In this document: positions 36,386 through 46,902 of the stretch, one piece after another
Layout of the letters: every line of letters starts with the position of its first letter
Position numbering within the stretch: position 1 is the first letter of the stretch
Assembly: GCF_904846615.1 (NCBI RefSeq)
Contig: NZ_CAJHBK010000001.1
Coordinates: forward strand, 372,001 to 436,000
Direction: 5' to 3'
Length of the DNA: 64,000 nucleotides
Source of the DNA: Psychrobacter sp. JCM 18902
Lineage (GTDB): Bacteria; Pseudomonadota; Gammaproteobacteria; Pseudomonadales; Moraxellaceae
Translations under genes and position numbers: made by a program
The notes under the pieces: generated by a model
Seen by the model: only the letters and a program-made list of their open reading frames with translations
What the model was told of the DNA's origin: nothing
Database searches by the model: none

Positions 36386-37348
36386 TTACGATGGACTGTC
36401 TTCAGCTGCTAATCGTGTCTGTCCTATCCAATAGCGGCTAAACTGATACGCCACTCGTCCTGAACGTCCACCGCGCTCTGATGCCCAACGTAGCGCTGCT
36501 GCTCTGATGTTATCAGATAGCGTCTTATTTTTTTCTTCATTATTACTTTCTTTAACGTCATTCGCACTATCTAGATGGCGGTTTGGCGAAAGTGATAAAT
36601 AATGGCGCACGATGTGCAAATAAGTATTTTGATCCATTGGATGAAAGGACAACCAAAGCCCAAAGCGATCAGACAGCGATACCGTCTCATCAATGGTTTC
36701 ATAAGGATTGACCTCATCGGTTTGACCATTATAAATATTGACATTGTCTTTCATTAGCTGAGGCAATAGATGACGGCGATTACTGGTCGCATAAACCAAT
36801 AACTTGTCTTGCTCTGAGTCTAGCGAGCCGTCCAATACGCTTTTTAATGTCCGATAACTTTCATCTTGACCGTTAAACGCTAAGTCATCACAGTACACCA
36901 CATAGTGACAACCACACTCGGTCGGCAGTGCATTAATGGCGGCGCGTATCTTATCAAGCACTCGAAGGTCATCACGGGCAATTTCAATAATGCGTAATCC
37001 TTCACTATGATAGGCTTGTAGCAATGCCCGAATCAGTGATGATTTGCCAGCACCACGTGTCCCTGTCATTAAAACATGATTGGCAGGATAGCCCTTTAGA
37101 AATTGCCGTGTGTTTTGTACCAGTTTTGCCTTTTGGATATCGATACCATGCAAATCATCTAAACTTAAAAATAAGTTCACTGCCAATGGCTCCAAATGTC
37201 CATTATGACCACCGACCCAGCGATAGGCCAGCTGTGCAGGGTCAATCTCGATAGTGGGCGTGACTTGCTCTTGTAGATACTGTCCGAGTAAATCCAATAA
37301 ATGGTCGGGCAGGGCGTAATTCGTAACAGGCTTAGTGGATTGGGGCAT
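36386..37348 (-). CDS. DUF815-family AAA ATPase
   Basis: The 320-residue protein has Walker A TGTRGAGKSS (about 98-107), a region VVYCDDLAFNGQDESYRTLKSVLDGSL that serves as Walker B and nearby sensor, and YATSNRRHLLPQLM, all typical of DUF815 ATPases. The family function is not established. It is cytosolic by sequence. Divergent from the kinase gene with only 69 bases between starts, so the two promoters overlap. Confidence 0.85.
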   Translation of the reverse strand: MPQSTKPVTNYALPDHLLDLLGQYLQEQVTPTIEIDPAQLAYRWVGGHNGHLEPLAVNLFLSLDDLHGIDIQKAKLVQNTRQFLKGYPANHVLMTGTRGAGKSSLIRALLQAYHSEGLRIIEIARDDLRVLDKIRAAINALPTECGCHYVVYCDDLAFNGQDESYRTLKSVLDGSLDSEQDKLLVYATSNRRHLLPQLMKDNVNIYNGQTDEVNPYETIDETVSLSDRFGLWLSFHPMDQNTYLHIVRHYLSLSPNRHLDSANDVKESNNEEKNKTLSDNIRAAALRWASERGGRSGRVAYQFSRYWIGQTRLAAEDSPS

Positions 37349-37417
37349 AATACTCAGTCGCTCATAAAAATTAAAATGACGTTTGGCATACTAGTTATAT
37401 AGAGGTATCACTTTACC

Positions 37418-38452
37418 ATGAAAAATAATGCCAGTAATTCCTCTAATACAAAAGCGTGTGCAAAACAAGCATTACAAATGCAAGCGCAGCAAATGTTGCC
37501 AACATTGACCATGTTATTCTCAAGCTTGAATTATAGCGAGATTTCGCATCAGCGCATCAGCCAGCAAAGTAACAATAATAATAATAATAACGAGAATGAC
37601 TACCAAGGCTTGACGCGTGCCCAGCATCTACAGTTTGGTCGAGTGATGATTAAATGGCAGTTAACGGCTGCTAGCAATCAAAATTTGGCTGGCTTAACCC
37701 ATGAAATCGGTGTTCTAAAATCTATCAATAATTTATCAGCCAATCAAAAGAGATTTCAAGACAGTCTTTTTGCTATTGCTCCGCCAATGCTCGCTTATGA
37801 AACTCTAAGGGTAAAGGTATTAGATCAGTTTTCGCAGCTGACGATACTTACCATGCCATATTATCCCAGTGGTAGCTTAGCAACCCAGCTTAATATTCGA
37901 AATTACTCTTCATTAACCACTCAAAAAAAGCATCATTTTATGGTGCAATCTGCGCACCTTATCGCCACTCTACATAGCGCTGGCTGGCTACACAATGATA
38001 TTAAGCCCAGTAATATTTTGCTAGATAATTTTTTGCCAAATCATGCGGATAATAGCTGTATCAAGGCTGATTTATTGTTAACTGATTTTGCCTTAGCAGA
38101 ATGTCTTAACACCCCAATTTTGGCAAGTCCTGCTGGTACACCTGCGTATCTTGCCCCTGAACGCTGGCAAAGTCAGAGTGCAACAGTGCAAAGTGATATC
38201 TATGCGTTTGGCATCATGATGGTTGAAATACTAACAGGCAAGCGACCGTTTCAGATAAGTGCTAACAGTAATGACAAATTAAAAGCATGGGCGATTCAGC
38301 ATTGCCAACAGCCTATTCCAACCTTACCGTTAGAATATAGTCACTATCAAGGTATCATTAATAAAGCATTGGCAAAGCGGGTGGAGAGGCGATATCAGAA
38401 TATGAAGCAGATACTTTTAGATTTAGAAAGTATTGACAGGTCATGGCTCTAA
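37418..38452 (+). CDS. Serine/threonine protein kinase-like protein
   Basis: Hanks-type kinase fold of 344 residues: the catalytic loop HNDIKPSNILL has Asp194, Lys and Asn in place, GTPAYLAPERW is the APE-type activation segment end, and SDIYAFGIMMVEILTGKRPF follows. Deviations are HND for the usual HRD and DFA (residues 223-225) for the metal-binding DFG; the Asp is kept. No glycine-rich loop is obvious before VMIKWQL, whose Lys may be the ATP-binding one. There is no extracellular or membrane domain. An Asn run from an AAT repeat lies near residue 55. The target is unknown; the kinase may be active, because the catalytic residues are mostly kept. Confidence 0.8.
   Translation: MKNNASNSSNTKACAKQALQMQAQQMLPTLTMLFSSLNYSEISHQRISQQSNNNNNNNENDYQGLTRAQHLQFGRVMIKWQLTAASNQNLAGLTHEIGVLKSINNLSANQKRFQDSLFAIAPPMLAYETLRVKVLDQFSQLTILTMPYYPSGSLATQLNIRNYSSLTTQKKHHFMVQSAHLIATLHSAGWLHNDIKPSNILLDNFLPNHADNSCIKADLLLTDFALAECLNTPILASPAGTPAYLAPERWQSQSATVQSDIYAFGIMMVEILTGKRPFQISANSNDKLKAWAIQHCQQPIPTLPLEYSHYQGIINKALAKRVERRYQNMKQILLDLESIDRSWL
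37571..37591. repeat. AAT trinucleotide run in the kinase gene
   Basis: About seven consecutive AAY codons, five of them AAT, give a run of six or seven Asn in the N-terminal lobe, in frame with the gene. Confidence 0.85.
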
Positions 38453-38509
38453 GCAAATAAATCGGAAAATATAAATCCACCACACTCTAAATACAAAAAG
38501 AACAGACAC

Positions 38510-38537
38510 AAAAAAACCTGCTAAAAAGCAGGCTTTG
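38510..38537 (-). terminator. Terminator of tRNA-Leu
   Basis: On the minus strand CCTGC and GCAGG form a stem around a TTTTTA loop, followed by a T tract of seven, 30 bases beyond the tRNA 3' end. Confidence 0.75.
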
Positions 38538-38567
38538 ATATTTGGTCTAAGATGTACTATCCGAAAA

Positions 38568-38652
38568 TGGTGGGGCTGGAGAGACTCGAACTCTCACACC
38601 TTGCGGCGCCAGAACCTAAATCTGGTGCGTCTACCAATTCCGCCACAGCCCC
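38568..38652 (-). tRNA. tRNA-Leu (UAG)
   Basis: An 85-base class II tRNA on the minus strand. The acceptor GGGGCTG pairs with CAGCCCC, the anticodon TAG lies in the CAGATTTAGGTTCTG arm, a long variable arm GCGCCGCAAGGTGT follows, the T arm is GAGTTCGAGTCTC, and CCA is encoded. It reads CTA and related Leu codons. Confidence 0.97.
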
Positions 38653-38741
38653 ATTTTCCGTTACTCTATCATTATTAGCGTTTAAACTCAAACACAATAT
38701 AGACAGTTAACTGATTCGGTAGTGCGTCTCAGTGGTTGGCT

Positions 38742-38769
38742 ATTATATAGAGTTTGAAACGTTTGGCAA
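38742..38769 (-). promoter_or_regulatory. Promoter of tRNA-Leu
   Basis: On the minus strand TTGCCA (38769-38764), a 16-base spacer and a perfect TATAAT (38747-38742), about 90 bases upstream of the tRNA. Confidence 0.8.
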
Positions 38770-38867
38770 CCCCTATTTGCAATTATTTTTAAATATTTAT
38801 CATTTATTTTCACTTATTTTTATAAGCTATTGATATTAATGGTATTCATGTTTATGAGTTTGCGCCT

Positions 38868-40706
38868 TTAATAACGATTATTTTGTCCTTCTTCTGAAGA
38901 AATATCTAATTGCTGTAATTTGCGTGTCAGGGTATTGCGCCCCCAACCGAGTAAATTAGCAGCAGCGATCTTTTTGCCACCACTATGGTTGAGCGCTGCC
39001 GTCAATAAAACGCGTTCAAACTGAGGGGTTGCCGTCTGCAAGATATCGGTTTCTCCTGTTTGTAGCGATTGCTCAGCCCAAGCAGCCAATGCTTGTTGCC
39101 AACTGGAACTGTGGGAATAAGGGCGTATTTGGTCATTGTGAGTCATAGCTTGTGTAGGCTGACTTTGCTCTTGATATTCTTCTAAATTAGACGAGATATT
39201 TTCAAGCAGCTCTGGTGGCAAATCATCCACCATCACGGTGTCGCCTGTGGCCATCACTGTCAACCAAAGGCAAACATTCTCAAGTTGGCGGACATTGCCG
39301 CGCCACTCAAAAGCCTGCATGATGTGTAGTGCTGTCGGATGCAGCTGTTTCTCTGCACTGTTCATCTGTTCAGCAGCCCGCTGCATAAAGTAATGGGCTA
39401 ATGCTGGAATGTCTTCAGGTCGTGTCCGTAATGGTGGCAGGGGCAAGCGAATAACGTTAAGGCGATAAAATAGATCTTCACGGAATTTGCCTTGTTTGAC
39501 CAGTTCTTCTAAGTTTTGATGAGTAGCGGCAATGATGCGTACATTCACTTTGACCGGCTGCTGTCCACCGACGCGAAAAAACTCACCATTGGCCAGTACT
39601 CGTAGCAGCCGAGTTTGAGTGCTATAAGGCATATCGCCAATTTCATCTAGAAATAATGTCCCACCATCCGCTTGCTCAAAACGCCCTTGTCGCGTCGTCG
39701 TCGCACCAGTAAACGCCCCTTTTTCGTGACCGAATAATTCAGATTCAATCAAATCATGTGGAATGGCGGCCATATTGAGGGCAATAAAAGGTTGCTGGTG
39801 ACGCGGTGAATGCTGGTGCAACGCACTGGCGACCAACTCTTTACCCGTACCTGATTCACCAGTAATCAAGACGGTAATGGGTGAGTGCGCTAAGCGCCCA
39901 ATGGCACGAAACACCGTCTGCATCGCTTGTGATTGCCCAATGATGCCGCTCGGATTGTCATTAGCGCTGATGGCAGGTTTAACTTTGATTTTAGGGCTGG
40001 ATGTTTTATTGGTTTTGCTGACCAGAGTAGCCTTGCTAGCAAGCTTGGGTCTGGTATTGGGTTTTACCTGCATATTGGGTAAAGTATCTGATGAATTTTT
40101 GGTAACGGTCTTCGGAGCAGGTTCAGCTGTAGAGTTTGCTGCCGCCGCTGCCAGCATATTGGGCTGATAATTAATGGCTTTATAAATCGTGACGACTGCA
40201 TCATCTAAGTCAAAAGGTTTTGGCAGATATTCAAAAGCACCTGTTTGATAGCTATTAATAGCAGAGGTGAGGTCGGAATGCGCCGTCATAATGACAATGG
40301 GAAGCTTAGGGAAGTGCTCATGTACCCAATCACTAAAAGATAACCCGTCCATCATGGGCATACGAATATCAGTCAATATCACATCGGGCAACTGAGCGGC
40401 TGATTCCTGCTGTTGCAAAATATCGTTGAGGCGTGTCCACGCCGCTTGCGCTTGGGTAAAGCTAATAACGTTTAAGCCTGCATCTTCAAAAGTATCTGCT
40501 AATACCAAACGCAGGGCTGCATCGTCATCGATGAGCCATAACGTTGCAGGGTTAGTATTAGGTGCATTATTGACCGTTACTTTTGTAGCTTGATTATCAG
40601 GTTCTCGGTTATCAGACTCTCGGTTACTAGATTCTTGATTGTCTGATGTTTGGGCAGAGCCTTGATTGTCGCTGTTAGATGTGGCGTGGTCATTATATGC
40701 AGTCAT
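38868..40706 (-). CDS. ntrC: Nitrogen regulation response regulator NtrC (sigma-54 activator)
   Basis: Phosphorylated by NtrB, it activates sigma-54 promoters of nitrogen assimilation genes. Domains in order: an unusual Asp/Asn/Ser-rich N-terminal extension (about 1-52), the receiver ([11 protein letters not shown], phosphorylated Asp in [13 protein letters not shown]), a long Lys/Ser/Thr-rich linker (about 180-260), the AAA+ domain with Walker A GESGTGKE near 283, GAFTGA near 329 and [13 protein letters not shown], and a Fis-type helix-turn-helix at the end ([19 protein letters not shown]). At 612 residues it is about 140 longer than E. coli NtrC because of the extension and linker. Lies 83 bases after ntrB. 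Confidence 0.93.
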   Translation of the reverse strand: MTAYNDHATSNSDNQGSAQTSDNQESSNRESDNREPDNQATKVTVNNAPNTNPATLWLIDDDAALRLVLADTFEDAGLNVISFTQAQAAWTRLNDILQQQESAAQLPDVILTDIRMPMMDGLSFSDWVHEHFPKLPIVIMTAHSDLTSAINSYQTGAFEYLPKPFDLDDAVVTIYKAINYQPNMLAAAAANSTAEPAPKTVTKNSSDTLPNMQVKPNTRPKLASKATLVSKTNKTSSPKIKVKPAISANDNPSGIIGQSQAMQTVFRAIGRLAHSPITVLITGESGTGKELVASALHQHSPRHQQPFIALNMAAIPHDLIESELFGHEKGAFTGATTTRQGRFEQADGGTLFLDEIGDMPYSTQTRLLRVLANGEFFRVGGQQPVKVNVRIIAATHQNLEELVKQGKFREDLFYRLNVIRLPLPPLRTRPEDIPALAHYFMQRAAEQMNSAEKQLHPTALHIMQAFEWRGNVRQLENVCLWLTVMATGDTVMVDDLPPELLENISSNLEEYQEQSQPTQAMTHNDQIRPYSHSSSWQQALAAWAEQSLQTGETDILQTATPQFERVLLTAALNHSGGKKIAAANLLGWGRNTLTRKLQQLDISSEEGQNNRY

Positions 40707-40789
40707 TTATCAGGCCTAATAAGCAAGTGATTCAGGGTGATTGTTTCATAGGTTAGGTCATGGTTTCTAAGCCTTGGGTGCTGGCTGTT

Positions 40790-42214
40790 TTAAGCATGGT
40801 GCGCTGGCTGATTGAAAGGCAAGTACAGCGTAAAACTGGTGTGTTGATGGTTGTAGTCATTTTTGACACTGTCGTTAAGGTTTTTTGATTGCTGGGAGCT
40901 CACGTCAATCATACCATGGTGATGACTGATGATATCTTGCACGATAGACAATCCTAGCCCCGTCCCTGCGGCACGGCTGGTCACCATTGGGAAAAATATC
41001 TGTCCGATCAATGCCGGATCAATGCCTGAACCGTTATCGGCAATATTGATTTGTAGCACTTGCTTGTGCTGTTGCCCAGCAATGGTATGTTGAAAGGCAA
41101 TGCGGGTTTGAATGTGCAGCGTTGGCTTATAACTGGCGCTGTCGTTATTGCTCATTTGTGAAGTGACAGGTTGTTGCGCCTTAGGCTCGGACAACTCTCT
41201 TTGCTGCAGCGTTTGCTCAAACTCAGTCATCGATTCGCAGGCATTATTAATCAGATTTAAAAACACTTGTATCAGCTGATCTTTATCAGCGCATAACTCA
41301 GGCAGTGACAAATCATAATCGCGCTGTAGCGTCACTTGCGGATATTGATTGACGACCAAAGATAAAACATGCTCCAGTGGCTCATGGATATTTAGCGTTT
41401 GCCAATTTGGTAATTGATTGGAGCCAAGAAACTTGCCAATAAGGTGGGTTAGACGATCCGTTTCTGAGATGATGATATCAGTATAATTGCGCAGTTTTTC
41501 AGCCGTTTTTTGCAGGTGGCTATTCGGGTTTACCATAGGGTTTGTACCAATAATAGCAGGAGGAGCACTATTAAGAGGCGAGGCGTCACTGAATTTGATG
41601 AATTGCCGTTGTAATAATTGCGCCGCCCCGCGAATACCGGCAAGCGGATTTTTGATTTCATGAGCGACCGAGCGCAGCATATGACGGGCAACATTATATT
41701 GCTGCTGCTGGCGTTGTTCCTCTGATATACGACTTTGGCGATCCTTGCCCCACATCTCAATAATAAAATAAGGTTGCTGCTCATAAATGACAGGGGTCAC
41801 GCTATAATCAACTGAGAATGATAAATTACCATTTAGCGGTGTGCTGATAAGGTGATCATGATCGATAAAGGGTTGTTGATACTGCTTTGCTTGCTGAAAT
41901 CGTTCTTTCAAAGAGCACGGTTGTTCATGGATATCTTCACCACTACTTTTATCGACAGTTATATTGTTGTCATGGTTATCACTGTCATGATTGCTATCGG
42001 CTGATTTCAATGCTTTGGATGTTTCGGATGCAAGCAGGGTCAATATAGACTGACCCAATAAGCGTCCACTACTAATAGCAAGTAGTTGTTCGGCTTGGGC
42101 ATTTAGCCAAGTGATTGATAAATCATCATTGATCCATAAAATAGCGGTGAACAAATGCTGTGACATGAATGCTAAGTCAGGTGTCAGTTTTACAGTTGTC
42201 AAATGGGTTGTCAT
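40790..42214 (-). CDS. ntrB: Nitrogen regulation sensor kinase NtrB
   Basis: Cytosolic histidine kinase/phosphatase acting on NtrC, normally controlled by PII. An N-terminal PAS-type domain (AILWINDDLSITWLNAQAEQLL) is followed by the phosphoacceptor motif VAHEIKNPLAGIRGAAQLL with His185, the N box LINNACESM, and the G1/G2 boxes IADNGSGID and GTGLGLSIVQDI. At 474 residues it exceeds the usual 350 because of hydrophilic inserts near 70-95 and 345-375. First gene of the ntrBC operon and divergent from rimO. Confidence 0.93.
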   Translation of the reverse strand: MTTHLTTVKLTPDLAFMSQHLFTAILWINDDLSITWLNAQAEQLLAISSGRLLGQSILTLLASETSKALKSADSNHDSDNHDNNITVDKSSGEDIHEQPCSLKERFQQAKQYQQPFIDHDHLISTPLNGNLSFSVDYSVTPVIYEQQPYFIIEMWGKDRQSRISEEQRQQQQYNVARHMLRSVAHEIKNPLAGIRGAAQLLQRQFIKFSDASPLNSAPPAIIGTNPMVNPNSHLQKTAEKLRNYTDIIISETDRLTHLIGKFLGSNQLPNWQTLNIHEPLEHVLSLVVNQYPQVTLQRDYDLSLPELCADKDQLIQVFLNLINNACESMTEFEQTLQQRELSEPKAQQPVTSQMSNNDSASYKPTLHIQTRIAFQHTIAGQQHKQVLQINIADNGSGIDPALIGQIFFPMVTSRAAGTGLGLSIVQDIISHHHGMIDVSSQQSKNLNDSVKNDYNHQHTSFTLYLPFNQPAHHA

Positions 42215-42349
42215 GGCTATTGCCTAGAATAAAAGAAGACGCGATATAATATTTAACCATAAATCAACACTATAGAGCGGCAAAACTGGCGATTTTTGCA
42301 AAAAAAACGTACAATGCGCACAGCCAATTTATCTCTAGCAAGGTCAGCC

Positions 42350-43957
42350 ATGCCCAACACTTCTACCGAGTCGGTTAATACGACTGTTACTACCTCACCG
42401 TCAACTTCTACGCCAACAGATTCTATGTTAAAAGACACTGCCACCGTTTTTAATCCTGCCAAACCAAATATAGCACAAGACAATCAGGCAGATGTTAGTC
42501 AAGCAAACACTAACCAACCTTACCATCATAAAGCCAATCACAATCAAAACCGTAGCATTGAGCAAAGCAGCGATGTGACTTCAGGTGCTTTATCGACTGA
42601 AAATGCGCCAGTGAATGCAGCGCCAAAGATTGGGTTTGTGTCACTAGGTTGCCCAAAAGCCTTGGTTGATAGTGAGCGCATTATCACTGAGCTTAGCCGT
42701 GATGGTTATCAAGTGGCGAGCGATTATGAAGGTGCTGATTTAGTGGTCGTGAATACTTGCGGTTTTATTGAGTCAGCAGTACAAGAGTCGCTTGATGCCA
42801 TCGGCGAAGCGATTAGCAAAAACGGTAAAGTCATCGTCACAGGTTGCTTGGGTAAAGAAGCGGACAAAATCCGTGAAATGCACCCAGCCGTGCTAGCTGT
42901 GACGGGCGCTCATGCTTATGACGAAGTCATTAGAGCCGTTTCGCTGCATGTGCCCAAGCCTGACCGTAGTCAGGACGCTAGTTATGATCCAAAGATAGAT
43001 TTGATTAATGAAGCGGGTATCAAATTGACGCCAAGCCATTATGCTTATCTAAAAATATCAGAAGGTTGCAACCATCGTTGTACTTTCTGCATCATTCCAA
43101 GCTTACGTGGAGACTTGGTTTCACGTCCAATTGATAGCGTGATGAATGAAGCACTGGCGCTGAAAAATGCTGGCGTGAAAGAATTGTTAATTATTTCGCA
43201 AGATACCTCTGCTTATGGACTGGATTTGAAGTATAAGACCAGTTTTTGGAATGGCATGCCGCTGAAGTCGAAGTTTTATGACTTGTGCCAAGCCTTAAAT
43301 GACTTGGGCATTTGGGTGCGCTTGCATTATGTCTATCCGTATCCGCATGTCGATAAAGTGGTTGAGCTAATGGGCGAGAAAAAGCTACTGCCTTATCTCG
43401 ACATTCCGTTTCAACATGCCAGCCATCGCATCCTAAAAGCGATGAAACGCCCAGCGCATAGCGAAAACACCTTGGCGCGTATCCATGCATGGCGTGAGAT
43501 TTGCCCTGATATCGTCATTCGTTCAACCTTCGTTGTTGGCTTCCCTGGCGAGACAGAAGAAGATTTCCAATGTTTGCTTGATTGGTTAGTAGAAGCTCGA
43601 CTTGATCGTGTTGGCGCGTTTACCTATTCAGAAGTCGAAGGCGCAGTGGCTAATGACCTGCCAAATCATGTGCCAGAAGAGATTAAGCAAGAGCGCTATG
43701 AGCGTTTGATGACGCTGCAACAAGACATCTCAGCGCAAAAGCTACAAGAGAAAGTCGGTAAAACCTTGATGGTATTGGTCGACGAAATTGATAGTGAAGA
43801 GGGTGTTGCGATTTGTCGTAGCTATGCCGATGCACCAGAGATTGACGGTCACGTCTACGTTGATGAGATTACTGCTCAAGTTAAAGTCGGACAATTCCTA
43901 ACGGTTACGATTGACGACGCTAGCGAATATGATTTGTTTGCCAGTTACAAAGGCTAA
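42350..43957 (+). CDS. rimO: Ribosomal protein uS12 methylthiotransferase RimO
   Basis: Radical SAM enzyme that adds a methylthio group to an Asp of ribosomal protein S12. The MTTase domain starts at [20 protein letters not shown] (about residue 90), the radical SAM cluster is CNHRCTFC (Cys240, Cys244, Cys247), and a TRAM domain ends the protein. ATG 42350 has AAGG seven bases upstream; TTG 42296 and ATG 42314 lie upstream in frame. Even from 42350 there is a low-complexity Ser/Thr/Asn extension of about 90 residues not found in E. coli RimO (441 residues). Confidence 0.93.
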   Translation: MPNTSTESVNTTVTTSPSTSTPTDSMLKDTATVFNPAKPNIAQDNQADVSQANTNQPYHHKANHNQNRSIEQSSDVTSGALSTENAPVNAAPKIGFVSLGCPKALVDSERIITELSRDGYQVASDYEGADLVVVNTCGFIESAVQESLDAIGEAISKNGKVIVTGCLGKEADKIREMHPAVLAVTGAHAYDEVIRAVSLHVPKPDRSQDASYDPKIDLINEAGIKLTPSHYAYLKISEGCNHRCTFCIIPSLRGDLVSRPIDSVMNEALALKNAGVKELLIISQDTSAYGLDLKYKTSFWNGMPLKSKFYDLCQALNDLGIWVRLHYVYPYPHVDKVVELMGEKKLLPYLDIPFQHASHRILKAMKRPAHSENTLARIHAWREICPDIVIRSTFVVGFPGETEEDFQCLLDWLVEARLDRVGAFTYSEVEGAVANDLPNHVPEEIKQERYERLMTLQQDISAQKLQEKVGKTLMVLVDEIDSEEGVAICRSYADAPEIDGHVYVDEITAQVKVGQFLTVTIDDASEYDLFASYKG

Positions 43958-44185
43958 GCAGTCACTGTAGCTGATTAGTCACTACAATATACGAGTGAAA
44001 ATTGCCCAATCGCGAGCAGTTTTTGCTACAATTAGCGCAATTTAGCCTTTTTACACGTTTGTCATCAGTTGCGGTATTTCTTATATAGTACCTCGGTGAT
44101 GACACTTCGAGTAAATTCGAAGGCAAACTCTATTTGTGTTTTACCGCTCATTTTAATTATAATTTAATGCCAACAAGGTGACCTC

Positions 44186-44911
44186 ATGTCTGACAAAAAC
44201 CCGCGTTACTCTCGTATCTTGCTGAAACTCTCTGGCGAAGCCTTAGCTGGTGGCAAAGAGATGGGAATTGATAGCGAAGTGCTCGATAAGATGAGCTTGT
44301 CTATCGCCCATTTGCGTGGTCTTGGTGTTCAAGTCGGTATCGTGGTCGGCGGCGGTAACTTATATCGCGGCGCGCAGTTGCAACAAGAAGGCTTAGTCGG
44401 CCGTGTGACTGGTGATCAAATGGGTATGTTAGCAACCGTTATGAACGGTCTGGCGATGCGTGATGCGCTTGAGCGCCGCAATATTAAAACTCGCCTGATG
44501 TCGGCCTTGCCAATCGGTGAAGTGACCGAAAGCTATAGCAGTCGCAATGCCATTCGCTATCTCAAAAATGGTGAAGTATGTATCTTTGTTGCTGGTACGG
44601 GCAACCCTTTCTTTACCACTGATACAGCCGCTTGCTTACGTGGTATTGAAATTGAAGCTGGCTTGATTTTAAAAGCCACCAAAGTTGATGGCGTTTATGA
44701 CAAAGACCCAAGCTTACATGACGATGCAGTTAAATATGATGGCTTGACCTTTGATGAAGTATTAGAGCAAAAACTTGGCGTGATGGATTTAACTGCCATT
44801 GCCTTATGCCGTGAGCACAACGTGCCGCTACAAGTGTTTGATATGACCAAGCCTAATGCATTATTAAACGTCATTATGGGCGAAAATGAAGGCACACGCG
44901 TTTATCACTGA
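44186..44911 (+). CDS. pyrH: UMP kinase
   Basis: Phosphorylates UMP to UDP, the committed step to UTP/CTP. The amino acid kinase fold shows [13 protein letters not shown] at the start, [33 protein letters not shown] and [13 protein letters not shown]. Its length of 241 residues equals the E. coli enzyme. AAGGTGACCTC precedes the ATG. First gene of the pyrH-frr-uppS-cdsA-dxr-rseP-bamA series. Confidence 0.96.
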   Translation: MSDKNPRYSRILLKLSGEALAGGKEMGIDSEVLDKMSLSIAHLRGLGVQVGIVVGGGNLYRGAQLQQEGLVGRVTGDQMGMLATVMNGLAMRDALERRNIKTRLMSALPIGEVTESYSSRNAIRYLKNGEVCIFVAGTGNPFFTTDTAACLRGIEIEAGLILKATKVDGVYDKDPSLHDDAVKYDGLTFDEVLEQKLGVMDLTAIALCREHNVPLQVFDMTKPNALLNVIMGENEGTRVYH

Positions 44912-45074
44912 TTTGCCTGAACGCTCTGAACGCTCTAAATATTAATACGAGAATACCAGTCATTAAAATTAGATTGGTCGCTAATAACGACCAGTCGCTA
45001 ATAATTAGTAGTGAACACCCGTATATTTACTAACAAATGAATGATTTATCGATAGCGATAAATAAGGATATCTA

Positions 45075-45629
45075 ATGATCAAAGAGATTAAGCAAGACGG
45101 CGAAGCGCGTATGCAAAAAACACTGGAAGCGCTTGAGAGCACTTTTAGCAAAGTCCGTACAGGGCGCGCACATCCGGGTATGTTGTCAGGCGTGATGGTT
45201 AGCTACTACGGGTCGCCTACACCTTTGAATCAAGTGGCGAGTGTCAACGTTGAAGACTCACGTACGCTCATGGTTCAGCCATTCGAGCGTACCATGGTAC
45301 AAGCAATTGACAAGGCCATTCGCGAAGCAGATTTGGGTCTCAACCCAGTGACCGCCGATGTGATTCGTGTGCCAATGCCTGCATTGACAGAAGAGACACG
45401 CCGCGACATGCAAAAGCTTGCGCGTGGAGAAGCAGAAAGTAGCCGTGTTTCTATCCGTAATATTCGCCGTGACATGATGAATGACATCAAAGAATTGGCC
45501 AAAGAAAAAGAGATCTCAGAAGACGACGAGCGCCGCGCCAGTGATGATATTCAAAAAATCACTGACAAGTATATCGAAACCATCGATAAACGTTTGAGCA
45601 AAAAAGAAACTGACTTGATGGACGTGTAA
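45075..45629 (+). CDS. frr: Ribosome recycling factor
   Basis: With EF-G splits terminated ribosomes. The 184-residue protein has the family pattern: [13 protein letters not shown] near the start, the middle [32 protein letters not shown] and the conserved [25 protein letters not shown]. It lies 163 bases after pyrH and is followed by a terminator. Confidence 0.96.
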   Translation: MIKEIKQDGEARMQKTLEALESTFSKVRTGRAHPGMLSGVMVSYYGSPTPLNQVASVNVEDSRTLMVQPFERTMVQAIDKAIREADLGLNPVTADVIRVPMPALTEETRRDMQKLARGEAESSRVSIRNIRRDMMNDIKELAKEKEISEDDERRASDDIQKITDKYIETIDKRLSKKETDLMDV

Positions 45630-45942
45630 AGCACTGGTTTTTTCGATCATTTTAGAAAAAATCCGTTATGTCATATTCTTATAATAAGCAGCCAATCTGT
45701 CAGTACTATTGGCTGCTTATTATTGTGTAGACGGTACCGATAATAGCGTCAATATTATATCAATCGGATACGGTAATAGGCTTGCTCAGATTTGCAAACT
45801 GTATTTTATAAGCGTTATCTTGCAAACTAAATCACGCCCATAGATGGGTTTATGATAAGTTTGTGAATTATGGTTATGACGCTTTCTAATCGTTATCGCA
45901 GCCGTTATTATTATTTTACCTTAACAATAAGCACTTTCGCCT
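45630..45942. other. Intergenic region frr-uppS
   Basis: After the frr terminator I see no gene. TTGCAAAC occurs twice about 25 bases apart near 45795-45830, in what is probably the uppS promoter region, without a clear -35/-10 pair. Confidence 0.5.
45683..45721 (+). terminator. Terminator after frr
   Basis: AATAAGCAGCCAAT and ATTGGCTGCTTATT, a perfect 14-bp stem with an 11-base loop, about 55 bases after the frr stop. The T tract is short. Confidence 0.75.
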
Positions 45943-46701
45943 ATGTCCACTTCAGCCGTTTTGGCTCCTGATCTTCTTCCACGCCATATCGCTATCATCA
46001 TGGATGGCAATAATCGTTATGGTAAAGCCAATGATTTGGGCAAAGGCCAAGGGCATGTGGCTGGCAAAGATGCACTCGATCCTATCGTCGAGTATTGCGT
46101 CAATACGGGTATCGAAGTATTAACGGTATTTGCATTTTCTAGTGAGAATTGGCAACGCCCGCCCAGTGAGGTGGCACTACTCATGCAATTGTTAGCCTCG
46201 ACCATTCATGAGCAAATACCACGCATGAATGAGTATCGTATTCGTCTGCGTTTTATTGGTGACCGCAGTCAGCTGAGTGATGATTTGCAAGCATTAATGG
46301 CGGACGCTGAAGCAAAAACAGCAAACTTTAAAGCCATGACTCTAGTCATCGCTATCAGTTATGGTGGGCAATGGGATATTGCCCATGCGGCAAAACAGCT
46401 GGCGCAGCAAGTAGAGGCTGGTCAGTTACGTGCTGATGATATTAATAAAGAATTGCTCGGTAACTATGTGCAATTAGCAGATGCACCAGCAGTAGATATG
46501 CTGATACGCACAGGCGGTGAATACCGAATTTCTAACTTTTTATTGTGGCAGTCAGCCTATGCTGAGCTATTCTTTACCCAGACATTATGGCCGAATTTTG
46601 CAGCTGATGAGCTGGCAGCAATGGTAAAAGAGTTCGCTCAGCGGCAGCGCCGTTTTGGCAAAACCAGTGAGCAGATAGTGATAGAGCAAGCAAGTCGTTA
46701 A
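45943..46701 (+). CDS. uppS: Undecaprenyl diphosphate synthase
   Basis: cis-Prenyltransferase making the C55 carrier lipid precursor for peptidoglycan and lipopolysaccharide. The catalytic Asp lies in HIAIIMDGNNRYGKAN, a variant of the usual MDGNGRWAK. FAFSSENWQRP, ISYGGQWDI, DMLIRTGGEYRISNFLLWQSAYAEL and the final helix are all present. At 252 residues it has normal length. The start lacks a strong ribosome site. Confidence 0.95.
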   Translation: MSTSAVLAPDLLPRHIAIIMDGNNRYGKANDLGKGQGHVAGKDALDPIVEYCVNTGIEVLTVFAFSSENWQRPPSEVALLMQLLASTIHEQIPRMNEYRIRLRFIGDRSQLSDDLQALMADAEAKTANFKAMTLVIAISYGGQWDIAHAAKQLAQQVEAGQLRADDINKELLGNYVQLADAPAVDMLIRTGGEYRISNFLLWQSAYAELFFTQTLWPNFAADELAAMVKEFAQRQRRFGKTSEQIVIEQASR

Positions 46702-46847
46702 TGGTGTTAAGCATTTGCCTGTTATTTTGTAAAGGAAAAAGCTCTTACAAAGCCGCTATCGTATAAGTAGTTAATATTGCTTGTTTGTGAAATAATAAAC
46801 CGCGTTAATAAGCGTCAACTGCTATTAGTGGGCTATTGTAGATTAGC

Positions 46848-46856
46848 TGCTATAAT
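46848..46856 (+). promoter_or_regulatory. Possible extended -10 promoter of cdsA
   Basis: TGC followed by TATAAT, with no good -35; it lies about 47 bases before the cdsA ATG. Confidence 0.4.
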
Positions 46857-46902
46857 GCACGTTTTGACCATGCGTTTTTCATTATTATAAGGCTCAATAA
46901 GT

